Source: Salarias fasciatus
Taxonomy: Eukaryota > Chordata > Actinopteri > Blenniiformes > Blenniidae
Assembly (NCBI RefSeq): GCF_902148845.1
Contig: NC_043754.1
Location: forward strand, 23,340,431-23,404,430
DNA: 64,000 nucleotides
Direction: 5' to 3'
The notes under the pieces were generated by a model, which was not told the DNA's origin, ran no database searches, and was given only the letters and a program-made list of their open reading frames with translations. Positions within the stretch are counted from its first letter, which is position 1. The number at the start of each line of letters is the position of its first letter. Of the stretch, positions 24,652 to 34,039 are shown piece after piece. A program made the translations under genes and the position numbers.

Positions 24652-27600
24652 GCGCGTGTGTGTGTAGATATCAGCAGCTCAGACACACAGCAGAGTCTTC
24701 AGGTTCCAGCAGGTTGTCTCTGAAGAGTGACCTGTCCAAAGATCTTCCACCAGAGTTCAGTGTTGAACCTGGACCTTCAGACACAAAGTAAGAAAGTGTT
24801 TTTCTTTTATTCCCTCCAAACCAGAGTGAGAGATGTTGAACTCACTTTCAGATCTTTGTGTCTTTAATGCGTTTTGTGTTGCTCAGAGTAAATGTTGCTT
24901 GGTGTCCACAGAAAAAAGAGGAGGAGTGATGTCTGTGAGGAGCAGCCAGAACGATCTAGAAGTAAGAGTGGTCTGCTCCAATCAAATCAAATCAATTTAT
25001 GTTTATAACGCTCTTTTCATTTTACAAAGACAATTCAAAGTGCACTAAAATATTAAAATAAAACAAAAATCAATATATAATGAAATAACAACAGCCACAC
25101 CTTCACCAAAATTCCACACACACACACACGCACAGAATTGCAGACACACACAAACACACACCCCCACTCTTGTCATATACATTTGGGAGACATGGCATGG
25201 CACTGAGCATCATGGGAAACACCACCAATGGGGATGTCCACACCGGGAGAAGTCATGGGCCCAGACTGGGACACCAGCACCAGGTTAAAATCATCAATGA
25301 TAAAATCACATGGTGCAGGTAAAATCACAGCAGCAGTGTTCTAAAATTTCTAAAAAAAATCTGCAGCCACTTCAGAAGTTAGGTCACGTATTCTCACCGT
25401 TCTCACCAGGGCTTCCTGCTGGTTAAAACTGGTGATGTTAAAAAACACACAACAGTGGTCAAACACAGCCAGGTCAACAACAGAGGACATTATTGATAAA
25501 AGTTCTGACAATTCACTAATGAGAAGACTACAGTAGTGAGGCGGTCTATACACTGTTAAACAGAGGATTGGGGGAATGCTAAAAGGAAAGGCGTGGCACT
25601 CAAATGAAGTAAAACTGTTAAAAACCACAGCACAACTCAATGAGGTTTTTTGTTTTGTTTTGTTTTTGTTTTTTTGCTTTTTTTAATAGAAGCAGTCCCT
25701 CCACCACTCTTACCCTGTCTGATTGAAAATAGAAAGTTAAAACTTGGTGGGGGAGCCTCAGTGAGGATAACAGGTGCATCGGTGCCACCATGTCTCAGTT
25801 AAAATAAGACTGTCCAAATTATTATCAAAACAAAACCATTCATGATAAAAGATTTGTTTCAAAGAGAGCACGCATTGAGCAGTGCCACGTTAATAGTTGT
25901 GGACAGGCTGGCTGTGGCTCTCTGTGGAGCTTCACTGTTAAAAAGTCCTTTGTTGTTTAAAAACAGTCCGGGGGATGTGGTGTCTGAAGGAAGTGATGAC
26001 TGGGATACTGTGGACAGTGTCTGGTGTTTCTGAGGGCCAAGGAAGTGTGTGTGCGGTGTGTGGTTTATGGGTTGGGCTCCCAGGTAGTCAGTCAGCTGGG
26101 GATGTTTGCACTGCATGCTGAATATTGCCTGCAAAAATGGAGCTGCCCAGCGTGCATAGGTGAAGTCTGTCCTGTCGATAAAAAGCTGGGCGGTTCTAAA
26201 AAAGGTTAAAGTGGACCTATTATGCTATTTTTCAGTCATGTCATATAGGTCACAGACACCTAAAAACATAGTATATAAGTTTTTTTTGCCCCAAATTCGT
26301 CCTATTTTCGGAGTTTGAGCATTCTAAAAAGTGGCTCTGAGGAGCCTTCTTCAGAACAGCCTGTTTTTGACAGCCTATTTTCCGTGATGAACTTGAACGC
26401 ATCTGCCCACGCCCACCTCGTAAATGGGGTATTTTCACAGCTTCACTACTTCCTGAAAATAGCTGTTCACATTGATTTCCTGTCTTGCATTATTGGCCAA
26501 ACTGATTAATTCAGGTGTGTCTGGTTTAGACTGCTGCAACAAGACACACCTGGATTAATCATTTTGGCCAATAAAGTAAGACAGGAAATGAATGTGCACA
26601 GCTATTTTCAGGAAGTAGTGGAGCTGTGAAAATGGCCCATTCACTGTCGTTAAGAAAGCACCTTACAGGAAGTTACCCCGGAAGTTTCAAAATAAAACAC
26701 AATGCACGACCTCACGGACGTAAACTTTTTCCTATATGTTGTTGTTACGCCGCCTCGGGAGGCACGAGAATCAGCTCAACAGGGTCCCAGACAGCAGCAA
26801 ACGCGGAAACTACCGTTTTTATATAGAATGAACCATACAACAGGAACTATTGGATAAAGAAAAGCACTCATTTGAGATCAAAACATAAGCCATGTACTCA
26901 TCCTTGCTGGAAGTACTATAAATTACAGATCAATGTGGCTGGACGAGCAGAGCGACCTCGCAGAAGCGAAATGAGGTGTGTTTTTTTTTATTTTCTGTTT
27001 ATATCATGGTTTGTTCGTGTGATATCGAGAGCAGAGAGCCTCTCAGAGGAGCAGCCCTCTGCCGGTGTGTGGTGACTTTGCGCCCCGGGCAGTGCGCCTC
27101 CGCTGGGCTCCGCAGCTTCGCAGTGTCCCGGCGAGGAGAGGATCGGCCCAGCGGCCGCGCGCGAGCCGTGCGTCTCCGCCGGCTTCGTGAGCAGCTTCCG
27201 CGGAGCAGCTCCGGGCCGTTTACCCAATCGGCCCCAACTCAGCCTCTGGAAGTCAGACGCCCGGGCGCCGTCACAGCCGCGGCCGACTCAAAGTGCCTCT
27301 CTGCTGGGGAGAGGAGCTCCGCTACGTTCCCATCCGAGCTAATTGTGGCTAAGTTAGCGAAAACTGTCCGCTCGTCAGCTGACCCACTTGAAGACGGTGG
27401 ATGAGCTGACTTTATGAAAACACTGGCGATGGATGAGACAATACAGCCGAAATGAGCGACCGATTCGGGGGCCGGCCAAAGGCTGGATTCTCTTCCGGGT
27501 GGGGGGAGTGGCGTTCCTTTTCATGACGTCGAGAAGAGGGAGATTTTAGAACCGCGTGTTTGAGTGTATATTTTCTTAAAAGTGGAGTGCACAATTGAGG

Positions 27601-30600
27601 GAGGTGACTGAATTTTTCACTTCTGGGGGATCGTACAGAGGCTCTGGGAGGCAATATGACTGTAAAGACTCCTTTTTAAAGTGAATTTCGCATAATATGA
27701 CTCCTTTAAAATTGATAATTAAATAAAAGTTGTGAGCTGTACAGGAGTGCTGGAGCCAGGTGTTGAGGCTGAGCAGTCTGGAAAAATGCTCAGCACTGCA
27801 TTAGAAGGACGGTATCAGTCCACTGATGAAAACCAACTTCCTTCAGCTCTCCAACAGGTTTTAAAAAGGTCTTTAAAATCCTGCTTGGTGACCTCCGACT
27901 GTCGCCGGGCCATGTCATTAGTCCCGACATGGACGATCACCCAGCAAACAGTGGAGGGGACGGACTGCAGGAGCTCCAGGAGTCTGTGGAGGATTGTGGG
28001 AATAGTAGCTCCAGGTATACATCGTGGTATGGCTTTTAAAGGAGGGAAGATTCCTTATGTAACTATGCCGAAAGAGAAGTGACGAGGGACAGAAGAGGGG
28101 ACGAGGCGGGGATGGGACGAAGGGGGGGTGGGTCAGCGTCATGGGTGTCCGGGTCCGGGGAGCGCTCTGCAGGTGCAGCAGCACTGATTCCAGCAACCAC
28201 ATTGCTGGGGAGGTGGCCCTGGTTCTCTCCTGGGCAGTAGTGGCTACTGGAGTGCCTCTGTACTGCCTCCTTGATCAGCTTCCATTGAGCCACAGAGGTT
28301 GGAGCCTGGTATGGTTGCTGCTGGTCCGGGACCGAGGAGCAACGGTCCGGCTTGAAAAACTGCGGCAGAGCCCCACCCCCCCCCCAACCCCCTACCTGGG
28401 GTTGTAACCGTGGAGACCTTAGGATTGTGATTGCCCCGCCCTACCACCTCTGCCAATGAGTGTTGTTGGTCCAGTGTGGAGCAGGAGGGAGCCCATGTTG
28501 ATGGGGCAGTGGCGGCCGTGAATGACGTGAAGACCAATGATTGTCGGTGGGCCATTGCCTGGTTCTTATTCAGCAGAGCATCTTTTTCCCTGAGCTCCTC
28601 CGACAGCCGGCGAAAGTCCTCCCTCAGGACAGCAATGGTTTTGCCTGCTTTAGTGACCAGGAGGTGCAGGTGTGGTCTGTGGTGCATCGCTGCGACCATG
28701 AAGGGGCTGATAGCACAGCCTCGCTATTGTCTACACCGGTACCCACGGGCAAACACCTCTGGTCTTTGGTGCCCGGGTTCACAACCGATGTAGCTGTGCT
28801 GCTGCCTTACTGCCTCGTCATTGCCGCCTCGCCATCGCCGCCTTACCACCTCGCCATGAGTAAGCTGCCATCCCCCAGCCATGTGCTGCCACCTCAATGC
28901 CGGATGCTTCCGCCTCAGTGCCTGCTGAGGAACTGGGACTTGTGTTGTAGAGACATGAAAGCTTGTTGTTTGTGTGCAGTGTGATTGTTGTTGTTGTCTC
29001 TGAGCAGGTGTGGGTCTGCAGCAACTTCTAGAAGAACATAAGAAGAGTCTGAAGGAGAGATGTGAACGTGTGACTGAAGGAAGTGATGAAGCAGGAGGAG
29101 GAAGCCTCCTCAACAGGATCTACACTGAGCTCCACATCACAGAGGGACTCAGTGAGGAGCTTCAGAGGGAACCTGAGCTGCAGCAGCTGGAGACAGCTTC
29201 CAGGAAGGAGAGCCTCCATCACACTGCCATCAGGATTCAGGACATCTTCAAAGCCTCGGCCCAGCAGCACACACACATCCGAGTGGTTCTGACCAGTGGC
29301 GTGGCCGGCAGTGGAAAAACCTTCTCGGTGCTCAAGTTCACTCTGGACTGGGCCGAGGGCCTGGAGAACCAGGATGTCAGTGTGCTGGTGGTGCTCTCCT
29401 TCAGGGAGCTGAACCTGCTGGGAGAGCGGCCGTACAGCCTCCTCTCGCTGCTGGCTGTTTTCCATCCCACGCTCCAGAAGCTGACGGCAGAGGAGCTGGC
29501 TGTCTGCAGGCTGCTCTTCATCTTTGACGGCCTGGATGAAAGCAGACTTTCTCTGGACTTCAGCAGCAGCCGGCGGCTGCTGGACGTCTCCCAGCAGTCT
29601 TCAGTCAGCGAGCTGCTCACTAACCTCATCCGGGGGGATCTGCTGCCCTCGGCTCGGGTCTGGATCACTTCCCGACCGGCGGCGGCCCATCAGATCCCTC
29701 CAACATGTGTGGACAGACTGACAGAAGTGCGAGGCTTCACTGACGCCCAGAAGGAGGAGTACTTCAGGAGGAGGCTGAGTGATGAGGAGCTGAGCAGCAG
29801 GATCATCTCCCACATCCAGACCTCCAGGAGCCTCCACATCATGTGTGGAATCCCAGTCTTCTGCTGGATCACTGCTACAGTTCTGGAGCACATGTTGAGC
29901 AGCGAGCAGAGAGGAGAGCTGCCCCAGACCCTGACTGACATGTACTCCCACTTTGTGCTGGTTCAGACACACAGGAAGAAGCTCAAGTACCATGAAGGAC
30001 CTGAGACGGGTCCACAGGAGCTGACGGAGGCTGACAGGGAGATTCTTCTGAAGCTTGGCAGGATGGCCTTGGAACATCTGGGCAAAGGAAACATGGTGTT
30101 CTACCAAGAAGACCTGGAGCAGTGTAGTCTGGATGTGACTGAGACCTCGCTGTTCTCTGGAATCTGTACTCAAATCTTCAGAAGAGAGTCTGTGATCTTC
30201 CAGAAAGCCGTCTACAGCTTCGTCCATCTAAGTGTTCAGGAGTTTCTGGCTGCGGTCTTCATGTTCCACTGTTTCACCAACAGGAAGACAGACGAGCTGA
30301 AGACCTTCATTGTAGAGGTTCATACTTTCATATCTCTCGATGTTTTCCTGAAGGTCGTCCTTCAGAAATCCCTCAGAAGTCAGAACGGCCACCTGGACCT
30401 GTTCGTCCGCTTCCTTCATGGCCTCTCTCTGGAATCCAACCAGAGACTCTTAGAAGGTCTGCTAAGTCGGACAGAGATCAGTCCAGAAACCATCCAGAGA
30501 GTCATCCAGAACCTGAAGGAGATCAACAGTAAAGAAGTGTCTCCTGACAGAAGCATCAACATCTTCCACTGTCTGACAGAGATGAAGGACCTCTCAGTAC

Positions 30601-33301
30601 ATCAGGAGATCCAAGAGTTCCTGAAATCAGAGAACAGATTGGAGAAGGAACTCTCTGAGATCCACTGCTCAGCTCTGGCCTACATGCTGCAGATGTCAGA
30701 CCAGGTCCTGGAGGAGTTGAACTTGAAGAACTACAACACATCATGGGAGGGACGACGGAGACTGATCCCAGCTGTGAAGAACTGCAAGAAGGCTGTGTGA
30801 GTCCACAAGTCATCATAATCAATGTCCCAGTGATGACTGTAGAAAGTAGTTCCTGTAGTTCCTCTGTGGAGATGATCCTCAATGATCTGTCATGAAGAAA
30901 CCATCAGTCCAACAAAGTGTCCTCTCTCATAATGTCCTGTCCTCTCTGGGTCTCATTACAGACGTTCTGGCTGTAGACTCTCTGATTCTCACTGTGAAGT
31001 GATCTCCTCAGCTCTGACCTGTGACCCCTCCCATCTGAAACATCTGGACCTCAGTTACAACAACCTGAAGGATTCATCAGTGAAGATTCTGAGTGCTGGA
31101 CTGGAGAGTCCAAACTGTAAACTGGAGACTCTGAGGTCAGTTCACTGTCTGAAGGTAGAATCTGTTGGGAGTCAAAGGACTGAGAGGAGTTTAGGAGGAT
31201 TCCAGATGTTGTTTGGACAGAGAGTGGACTGAGCTCTGCAGCATGTTGATGAGAGCTCTTCTCCTCCTGGTGGCTTCAGCTGTTTGGACTTTACATTTCT
31301 AAACTCTTCCAGGCTGAACCTTCTTCAGCTCTCAATCACTTCAACATCAAACCTTGTCCTCTAATCTCACTTATTTCTCTCATTATTCAGGTTGATGAGC
31401 TGCAGTTTGTCAGAGATCAGCTGTTCTTCTGTGGCCTCAGATCTAAAGTTCAACCCCTCCCTCCAGAAACATCTGAAACATCTTGACCTGAGTGGAAACC
31501 GTCTGCAGGATTCAGCAGTTGAGCAGCTGTGTGGTTTTCTGCAGAGTCCACTCTGTGGTCTGCAGACTCTGAGGTCAGTTGACTGTCTGTTCCTGTTGTA
31601 GAAGGAAAAATGTTTGTCAGCAGCTGTGATCTGAGACTCTGATCCTGCAGTGAGAGAGCTGGACTGAGTGGTATGATCACATACCGTGCTGCGACAGACA
31701 GAATTGAACACGAGGAAAAATGGACCGAAACAGAAAGACGACGGAGAGACCAGCTGGACCCTGTTCATATCCGATTGTACTCACTTACTGTTCCTGTTGT
31801 GGAAAAGGCTGCCTGGAAGTGAAATGTCCATCAAAGCATTGCAGCAGCACGGCACTATAGGCTTGTCATTAGTTGTGAATGACATTTTGCTTTTGCAAAA
31901 CACACCGAGTTTGTTTGTGAATCATTGGCTATGAATAAAACACATTTTTTGTGTTGGTGAGGTTTTGGCATTAATTTCACTCCATAGATCTCTCCTCGAT
32001 CAAGCCGTCACTGATCTCCCAGCTTTAGCTCCAAACTCTCAGAAACTGCAGACTCTGGACTTGTTGGCTTTCTGTCCAGTAAGCTTGGCTGTTGACATGT
32101 CCTCCACTGGAATCTGCTTCTGTTTGGTCTTCACATCAATTCAGCTCTCCAAAAGATCAAAGGTCAAGGCAGGGAGAAGAACAACCCCAGTTCTTCTTTC
32201 ACTTCGTCAGAGATCCAACCTTCTTAAGAAGAAGAAATGGACACCAAGGATTGGCCTGATCTGCTGTTTGGACACTTCCAGTCTGAACCTTCTTCAGCTC
32301 GCAATCACTTCAACATCAAACTTTGTCCTCTAATCTCACTTTTTCTCACTTTATTCAGGTTGTGGCGATGCAGTTTGTCAGAGATCAGCTGTTCTTCTCT
32401 GGCCTCAGCTCTGAAGTCCAACCCCTCCCTCCTGAAACATCTGGAACATCTGGACCTGAGTGAGAACCCTCTGCAGGATTCAGGAGTTTCTCAGCTGTGT
32501 GGTTTTCTGCAGAGTCCGCTCTGTGTTCTGCAGACTCTGAGGTCAGTTAACTGTCTGTTCCTGTTGTAGAAGGAGAAATGTTTGCCAGCAGCTGATCTGA
32601 GACTCTGATCCTGCAGTGAGAGAGTGGACTGAGCTCAGCAGCAGCTGACTGGTGTGTGTGGACATGAGGAGGAGTGTGAATGTTGTGTGTGATGAAGATC
32701 CACAACAACAGAACAGCTCATTGATCAGGACTCAGTAATGTGGAGCTGCTCATTTCTCCATCAATACATCTGACTGGTTCGTCCTCGCTGATTCTGCTGC
32801 TTTCTCTTTATTCAGATTAAGGAGATGCAGTTTGTCAAAGATCAGCTGTTCTTCTCTGGCCTCAGCTCTGAAGTCCAACCCCTCCCACCTGAAAGAGCTC
32901 TACCTGACTTTCAACCATCTGCAGGCTCCAGATGTGCAGCAGCTGGTTGATCTCCAGCAGAGTCCAGACTGCAGCCTGCAGACTCTGAGGTCAGTAGATG
33001 GTTGGAGTGAGTCCATGCTGCTTTCAGCAGGTTTGGACTAAACACAGTCAGTGTGAGAACAAAGATCCAGTGTTTGACTCTCAGTGAGGCTGTGAGAGGA
33101 GAACACTGAGCAGCTTCAAGATTGGACAGCAGAGGACACACAGTCAGCCAGTCAGAGGAGCCACAGGCTGGTTGAGTTGGTCTGACAGTGGTGGTCCTTC
33201 ATGAGCTCTGAGCTGCTGACTGCTGCTCTGAACAGCACTGAAGTCCTCACTGCTTCACACTCTCTGACCATCACCTCTCATCTCTCTGCAGGTGGAGCTG
33301 A
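14153..33301 (+). CDS. NLRC3-like FISNA-NACHT-LRR receptor (ten coding exons)
   Basis: Joined exons: 14153-14196, 21761-21835, 24713-24787, 24912-24961, 29008-30796, 30962-31135, 31391-31573, 32359-32541, 32816-32989, 33292-33301. All have GT/AG boundaries and matching phases; the sum is 2757 nt, giving 918 residues. The order is a short leader (MSGVDEEED), two SLKS..LPPEFS..EPGPS repeats (residues 15-65), a FISNA region (about 82-165), a NACHT NTPase with Walker A GVAGSGKT (179-186) and Walker [11 protein letters not shown] (250-259), winged-helix and NOD2-type helical regions, then four LRR exons of 174-183 nt, ending RWS-stop. Family knowledge: fish-expanded cytosolic NOD-like receptors, presumably innate immune sensors or regulators. 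There is no PYD, CARD or B30.2 domain. The reading frame has no breaks. A splice acceptor (14141-14143) before the ATG implies an upstream non-coding exon. Introns 1 and 4 are swollen by transposons. Confidence 0.9.
14304..14396. repeat. (GT)n microsatellite
   Basis: A GT run with occasional GC interruptions in intron 1 of the NLR gene, about 100 bp after exon 1. Confidence 0.9.
14462..16865 (-). mobile_element. 5'-truncated L1/Tx1-clade LINE, young insertion
   Basis: A 17-bp target duplication GGCAATAACCATTTCTT is exact at 14445-14461 and 16866-16882. A poly(A) tail is seen as a T run from 14462. The copy is truncated within the reverse transcriptase. Everything retained is open, and the perfect duplication and unbroken frame point to a recent event. 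It lies in intron 1 of the NLR gene in the opposite orientation. Confidence 0.9.
14995..16865 (-). CDS. L1/Tx1 ORF2 C-terminal two thirds (reverse transcriptase)
   Basis: About 623 codons without a stop. They start with the RT palm ([19 protein letters not shown]) and the catalytic YADDLLLY box (Asp pair coded near 16693-16704), followed by the thumb ([20 protein letters not shown]) and the L1-type C-terminal region with a Cys/His cluster ([20 protein letters not shown]). The endonuclease and N-terminal RT blocks are lost with the 5' truncation, so it cannot mobilise itself. The open frame runs on to 16935, but those first 23 codons are flanking DNA beyond the target duplication, not part of the LINE. 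Confidence 0.9.
16883..18760. other. Intron 1 sequence between insertions, no gene
   Basis: No exon-like frame is recognised. The stretch contains variants of the CATGTAAAC and ATATAAACGCGC motifs, consistent with the interior of the element proposed at 14429-21545. Confidence 0.35.
18904..18931. repeat. Poly-C tract (28 C)
   Basis: A homopolymer run in intron 1, preceded by tandem AAAGGGAGCCCCC-type units. The exact length is liable to assembly error. Confidence 0.9.
18985..19560. repeat. Right arm of the dispersed inverted repeat pair
   Basis: Read in reverse, it matches two blocks of the 12240-13470 segment: TTCACCGGTGAA with flanks at about 19380-19405, and CACCGCCATCTTG with flanks at about 18990-19270. 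Two copies of one dispersed repeat in opposite orientation is the simplest reading. An element of which only the arms remain is an alternative. Confidence 0.5.
20223..20540 (-). mobile_element. LTR of an LTR retrotransposon (fossil)
   Basis: Read on the minus strand, the segment starts TGTCACGCCC and ends ATCCCGCA, giving the TG...CA ends of an LTR. It contains a TATA-like TATTTAAG and an AATAAA signal in the usual order. A purine-rich tract (GAGGGGGG) lies directly before its minus-strand start, as expected for a 3' LTR. The family is not resolved. It is a partial, non-coding remnant in intron 1 of the NLR gene. Confidence 0.6.
20541..21100 (-). mobile_element. Internal remnant next to the LTR (fossil)
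   Basis: Sequence adjoining the polypurine side of the LTR. It consists of imperfect tandem units (GACAGGACGG-type, AACACAAGTCTCTCAG-type and GCTGCAGAGAG-type). No coding region of the parent element is recognised, and the outer boundary near 21100 is approximate. Confidence 0.4.
21761..21835 (+). CDS. NLR coding exon 2 (first SLKS repeat)
   Basis: A 75-nt exon in phase 2-2, with acceptor CTCGCAG and donor GTAAGA. It codes [24 protein letters not shown] with a split codon at each end. Because it is symmetrical, it can be included or skipped without a frame change. Confidence 0.85.
22427..22647. mobile_element. TTAA-flanked MITE
   Basis: TTAA is present at 22423-22426 and 22648-22651. Inner ends AGGTATAATGGAC (left) and GGTATAATGGAC (right, reversed) match apart from one end base. 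TTAA targets are used by piggyBac and Kolobok elements. The 221-bp body is non-coding. Confidence 0.65.
23405..23720 (+). pseudogene. L1-clade LINE ORF2 C-terminal fragment
   Basis: One frame reads [17 protein letters not shown], and a second frame reads ICSHCNDN and [12 protein letters not shown]. These correspond to the [12 protein letters not shown] and CNRCEQ...FWSCPK parts of the L1 copy at 14462-16865. The two parts are in different frames, so the fragment is broken. Flanking LINE sequence is too degraded to bound. Confidence 0.6.
24713..24787 (+). CDS. NLR coding exon 3 (second SLKS repeat)
   Basis: Another 75-nt phase 2-2 exon, coding [24 protein letters not shown]. By my alignment it differs from exon 2 at about 9 of 75 positions. 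An alternative acceptor at 24666-24667, ending the GT microsatellite, would add 45 nt in frame ([15 protein letters not shown]), giving a 933-residue protein. Both acceptors preserve the frame. Confidence 0.8.
24912..24961 (+). CDS. NLR coding exon 4
   Basis: A 50-nt exon coding [16 protein letters not shown] between a TCCACAG acceptor and a GTAAGA donor. The KxRRSDVxEEQPE motif is typical of the linker before FISNA in fish NLRC3-like proteins. It ends in phase 1 and joins exon 5 to make a Ser codon. Confidence 0.85.
24979..28700 (-). mobile_element. L2-type LINE, internally deleted and interrupted
   Basis: On the minus strand, ORF1 remains are seen first: a coiled region ([19 protein letters not shown], about 28570-28640) and an SGNH esterase block [14 protein letters not shown] (about 27890-27950). 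Endonuclease remains follow (VALLNACSL near 25860, [13 protein letters not shown] near 25530). The copy ends in an A/T-rich (TGATT)-like tail at 24979-25060. The RT is missing and stops are frequent. The MITE at 26210-27705 separates the two halves. It fills much of intron 4 of the NLR gene, antisense to it. Confidence 0.65.
26210..27705. mobile_element. TTAA-flanked element inside the L2 LINE
   Basis: TTAA lies at 26206-26209 and 27706-27709. Inner ends AGTGGACCTATTATGC (left) and AGGAGTCATATTATGC (right, reversed) are related. The 1.5-kb body has an inverted pair near 26445-26640 (around CTGTCTTGCATTATTGGCCA and its reverse) and a GC-rich block at 27050-27400. No transposase is seen. Piggybac or Kolobok origin is suggested only by the TTAA target. 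Confidence 0.55.
29008..30796 (+). CDS. NLR coding exon 5 (FISNA-NACHT)
   Basis: A single 1789-nt exon, as usual for the NACHT exon of fish NLRs, preceded by CTCTGAGCAG. It codes the FISNA stretch starting [20 protein letters not shown], Walker A (29298-29321), Walker B (29511-29540), an arginine sensor-like [16 protein letters not shown], and the winged-helix to NOD2-type helical region ([17 protein letters not shown]). A donor GTGAGT follows at 30797. The open frame runs only to the TGA within that donor, which supports splicing at this point. Confidence 0.95.
30962..31135 (+). CDS. NLR coding exon 6 (LRR 1)
   Basis: A 174-nt LRR exon in phase 2-2, coding [18 protein letters not shown] and [20 protein letters not shown]. 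One exon corresponds to one two-repeat ribonuclease-inhibitor-type LRR unit. Confidence 0.9.
31391..31573 (+). CDS. NLR coding exon 7 (LRR 2)
   Basis: A 183-nt LRR exon coding [20 protein letters not shown] and [20 protein letters not shown]. It carries three extra codons (a repeated KHL) compared with exons 6 and 9. It is nearly identical to exon 8, including flanking intron. Confidence 0.9.
32359..32541 (+). CDS. NLR coding exon 8 (LRR 3)
   Basis: A 183-nt LRR exon coding [20 protein letters not shown] and [20 protein letters not shown]. It is the duplicate of exon 7 and shares the same three-codon extension. Confidence 0.9.
32816..32989 (+). CDS. NLR coding exon 9 (LRR 4)
   Basis: A 174-nt LRR exon coding [20 protein letters not shown] and [20 protein letters not shown]. 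Its 5' half is close to exons 7 and 8, while its 3' half diverges. Confidence 0.9.
33292..33301 (+). CDS. NLR terminal coding exon 10
   Basis: After acceptor CTCTGCAG, ten bases complete Arg and add Trp, Ser and TGA. Such a very short last coding exon is usual for NLRC3-like genes lacking a B30.2 domain. An ATTAAA at about 33738 could be the polyadenylation signal. Confidence 0.7.
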
Positions 33302-33794
33302 GAGCAGAGAGGAGGCTGTTTGTCCTGAAGATCCTCTTCATGACTCCTCTTCCTCCTCCTCCTCCTCTCCTCAGATTGTATCATCAATAGATGTCCATGA
33401 CAGTATTAGAATTTGAAATGCTGTCTTACTGGCAAATGTTCTTCACTCAGAACTTTTCACCTCATTGAATGTGACTCTGTGGAACCATACATACATCTGA
33501 CACGGGAACAGATCCTTGTTTTTCAAAGACTGCTCTGACAAGATTTTTTGATTGACAACTGATCCACATCCAACTGTATAACTGTTCCCAAAGTTTCTCA
33601 TTTGGACCAGAGAAAGCCACGCTCCAACTGATGGTTTGGCTTTTATTTATTCCATCACAGCAATTAGAGAAATCTTCTCAAATCACCGGACATGACCAAC
33701 AACCAACACCATGAAAAACTAAAGAAAAGACTAATTGTATTAAAGGGTATTGTTTGTAGAGCATCTGTGTAGTTTGCCACTGGAAATGACATCA

Positions 33795-33960
33795 GTTGTA
33801 TCAGATCATAGATAGTAAATACAATGGATGATCCTTCGTGATGTCACCTATTTTGTTCTAAAATCCCGTTCGAATGAGTTCAGCAGGACATCTCCACCTG
33901 GAACATTTGAAACCGGATGTAAATGTGATTGGACCAGCCTGTCACATGATGGCATTACAT
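33795..33960. repeat. Dispersed repeat, copy 1
   Basis: The stretch beginning CATAGATAGTAAATACAATGG and continuing GTGATGTCACCTATT recurs at about 42005-42070. It looks like one end of a fish MITE; the boundaries are approximate. Confidence 0.4.
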
Positions 33961-34039
33961 GGACAAAGGAGGCGCTGTGATAGGGCAATTTAGGAAAAAA
34001 TTTAACTCATAATATAAAATCAGCAGATGTGCAGGGTGC

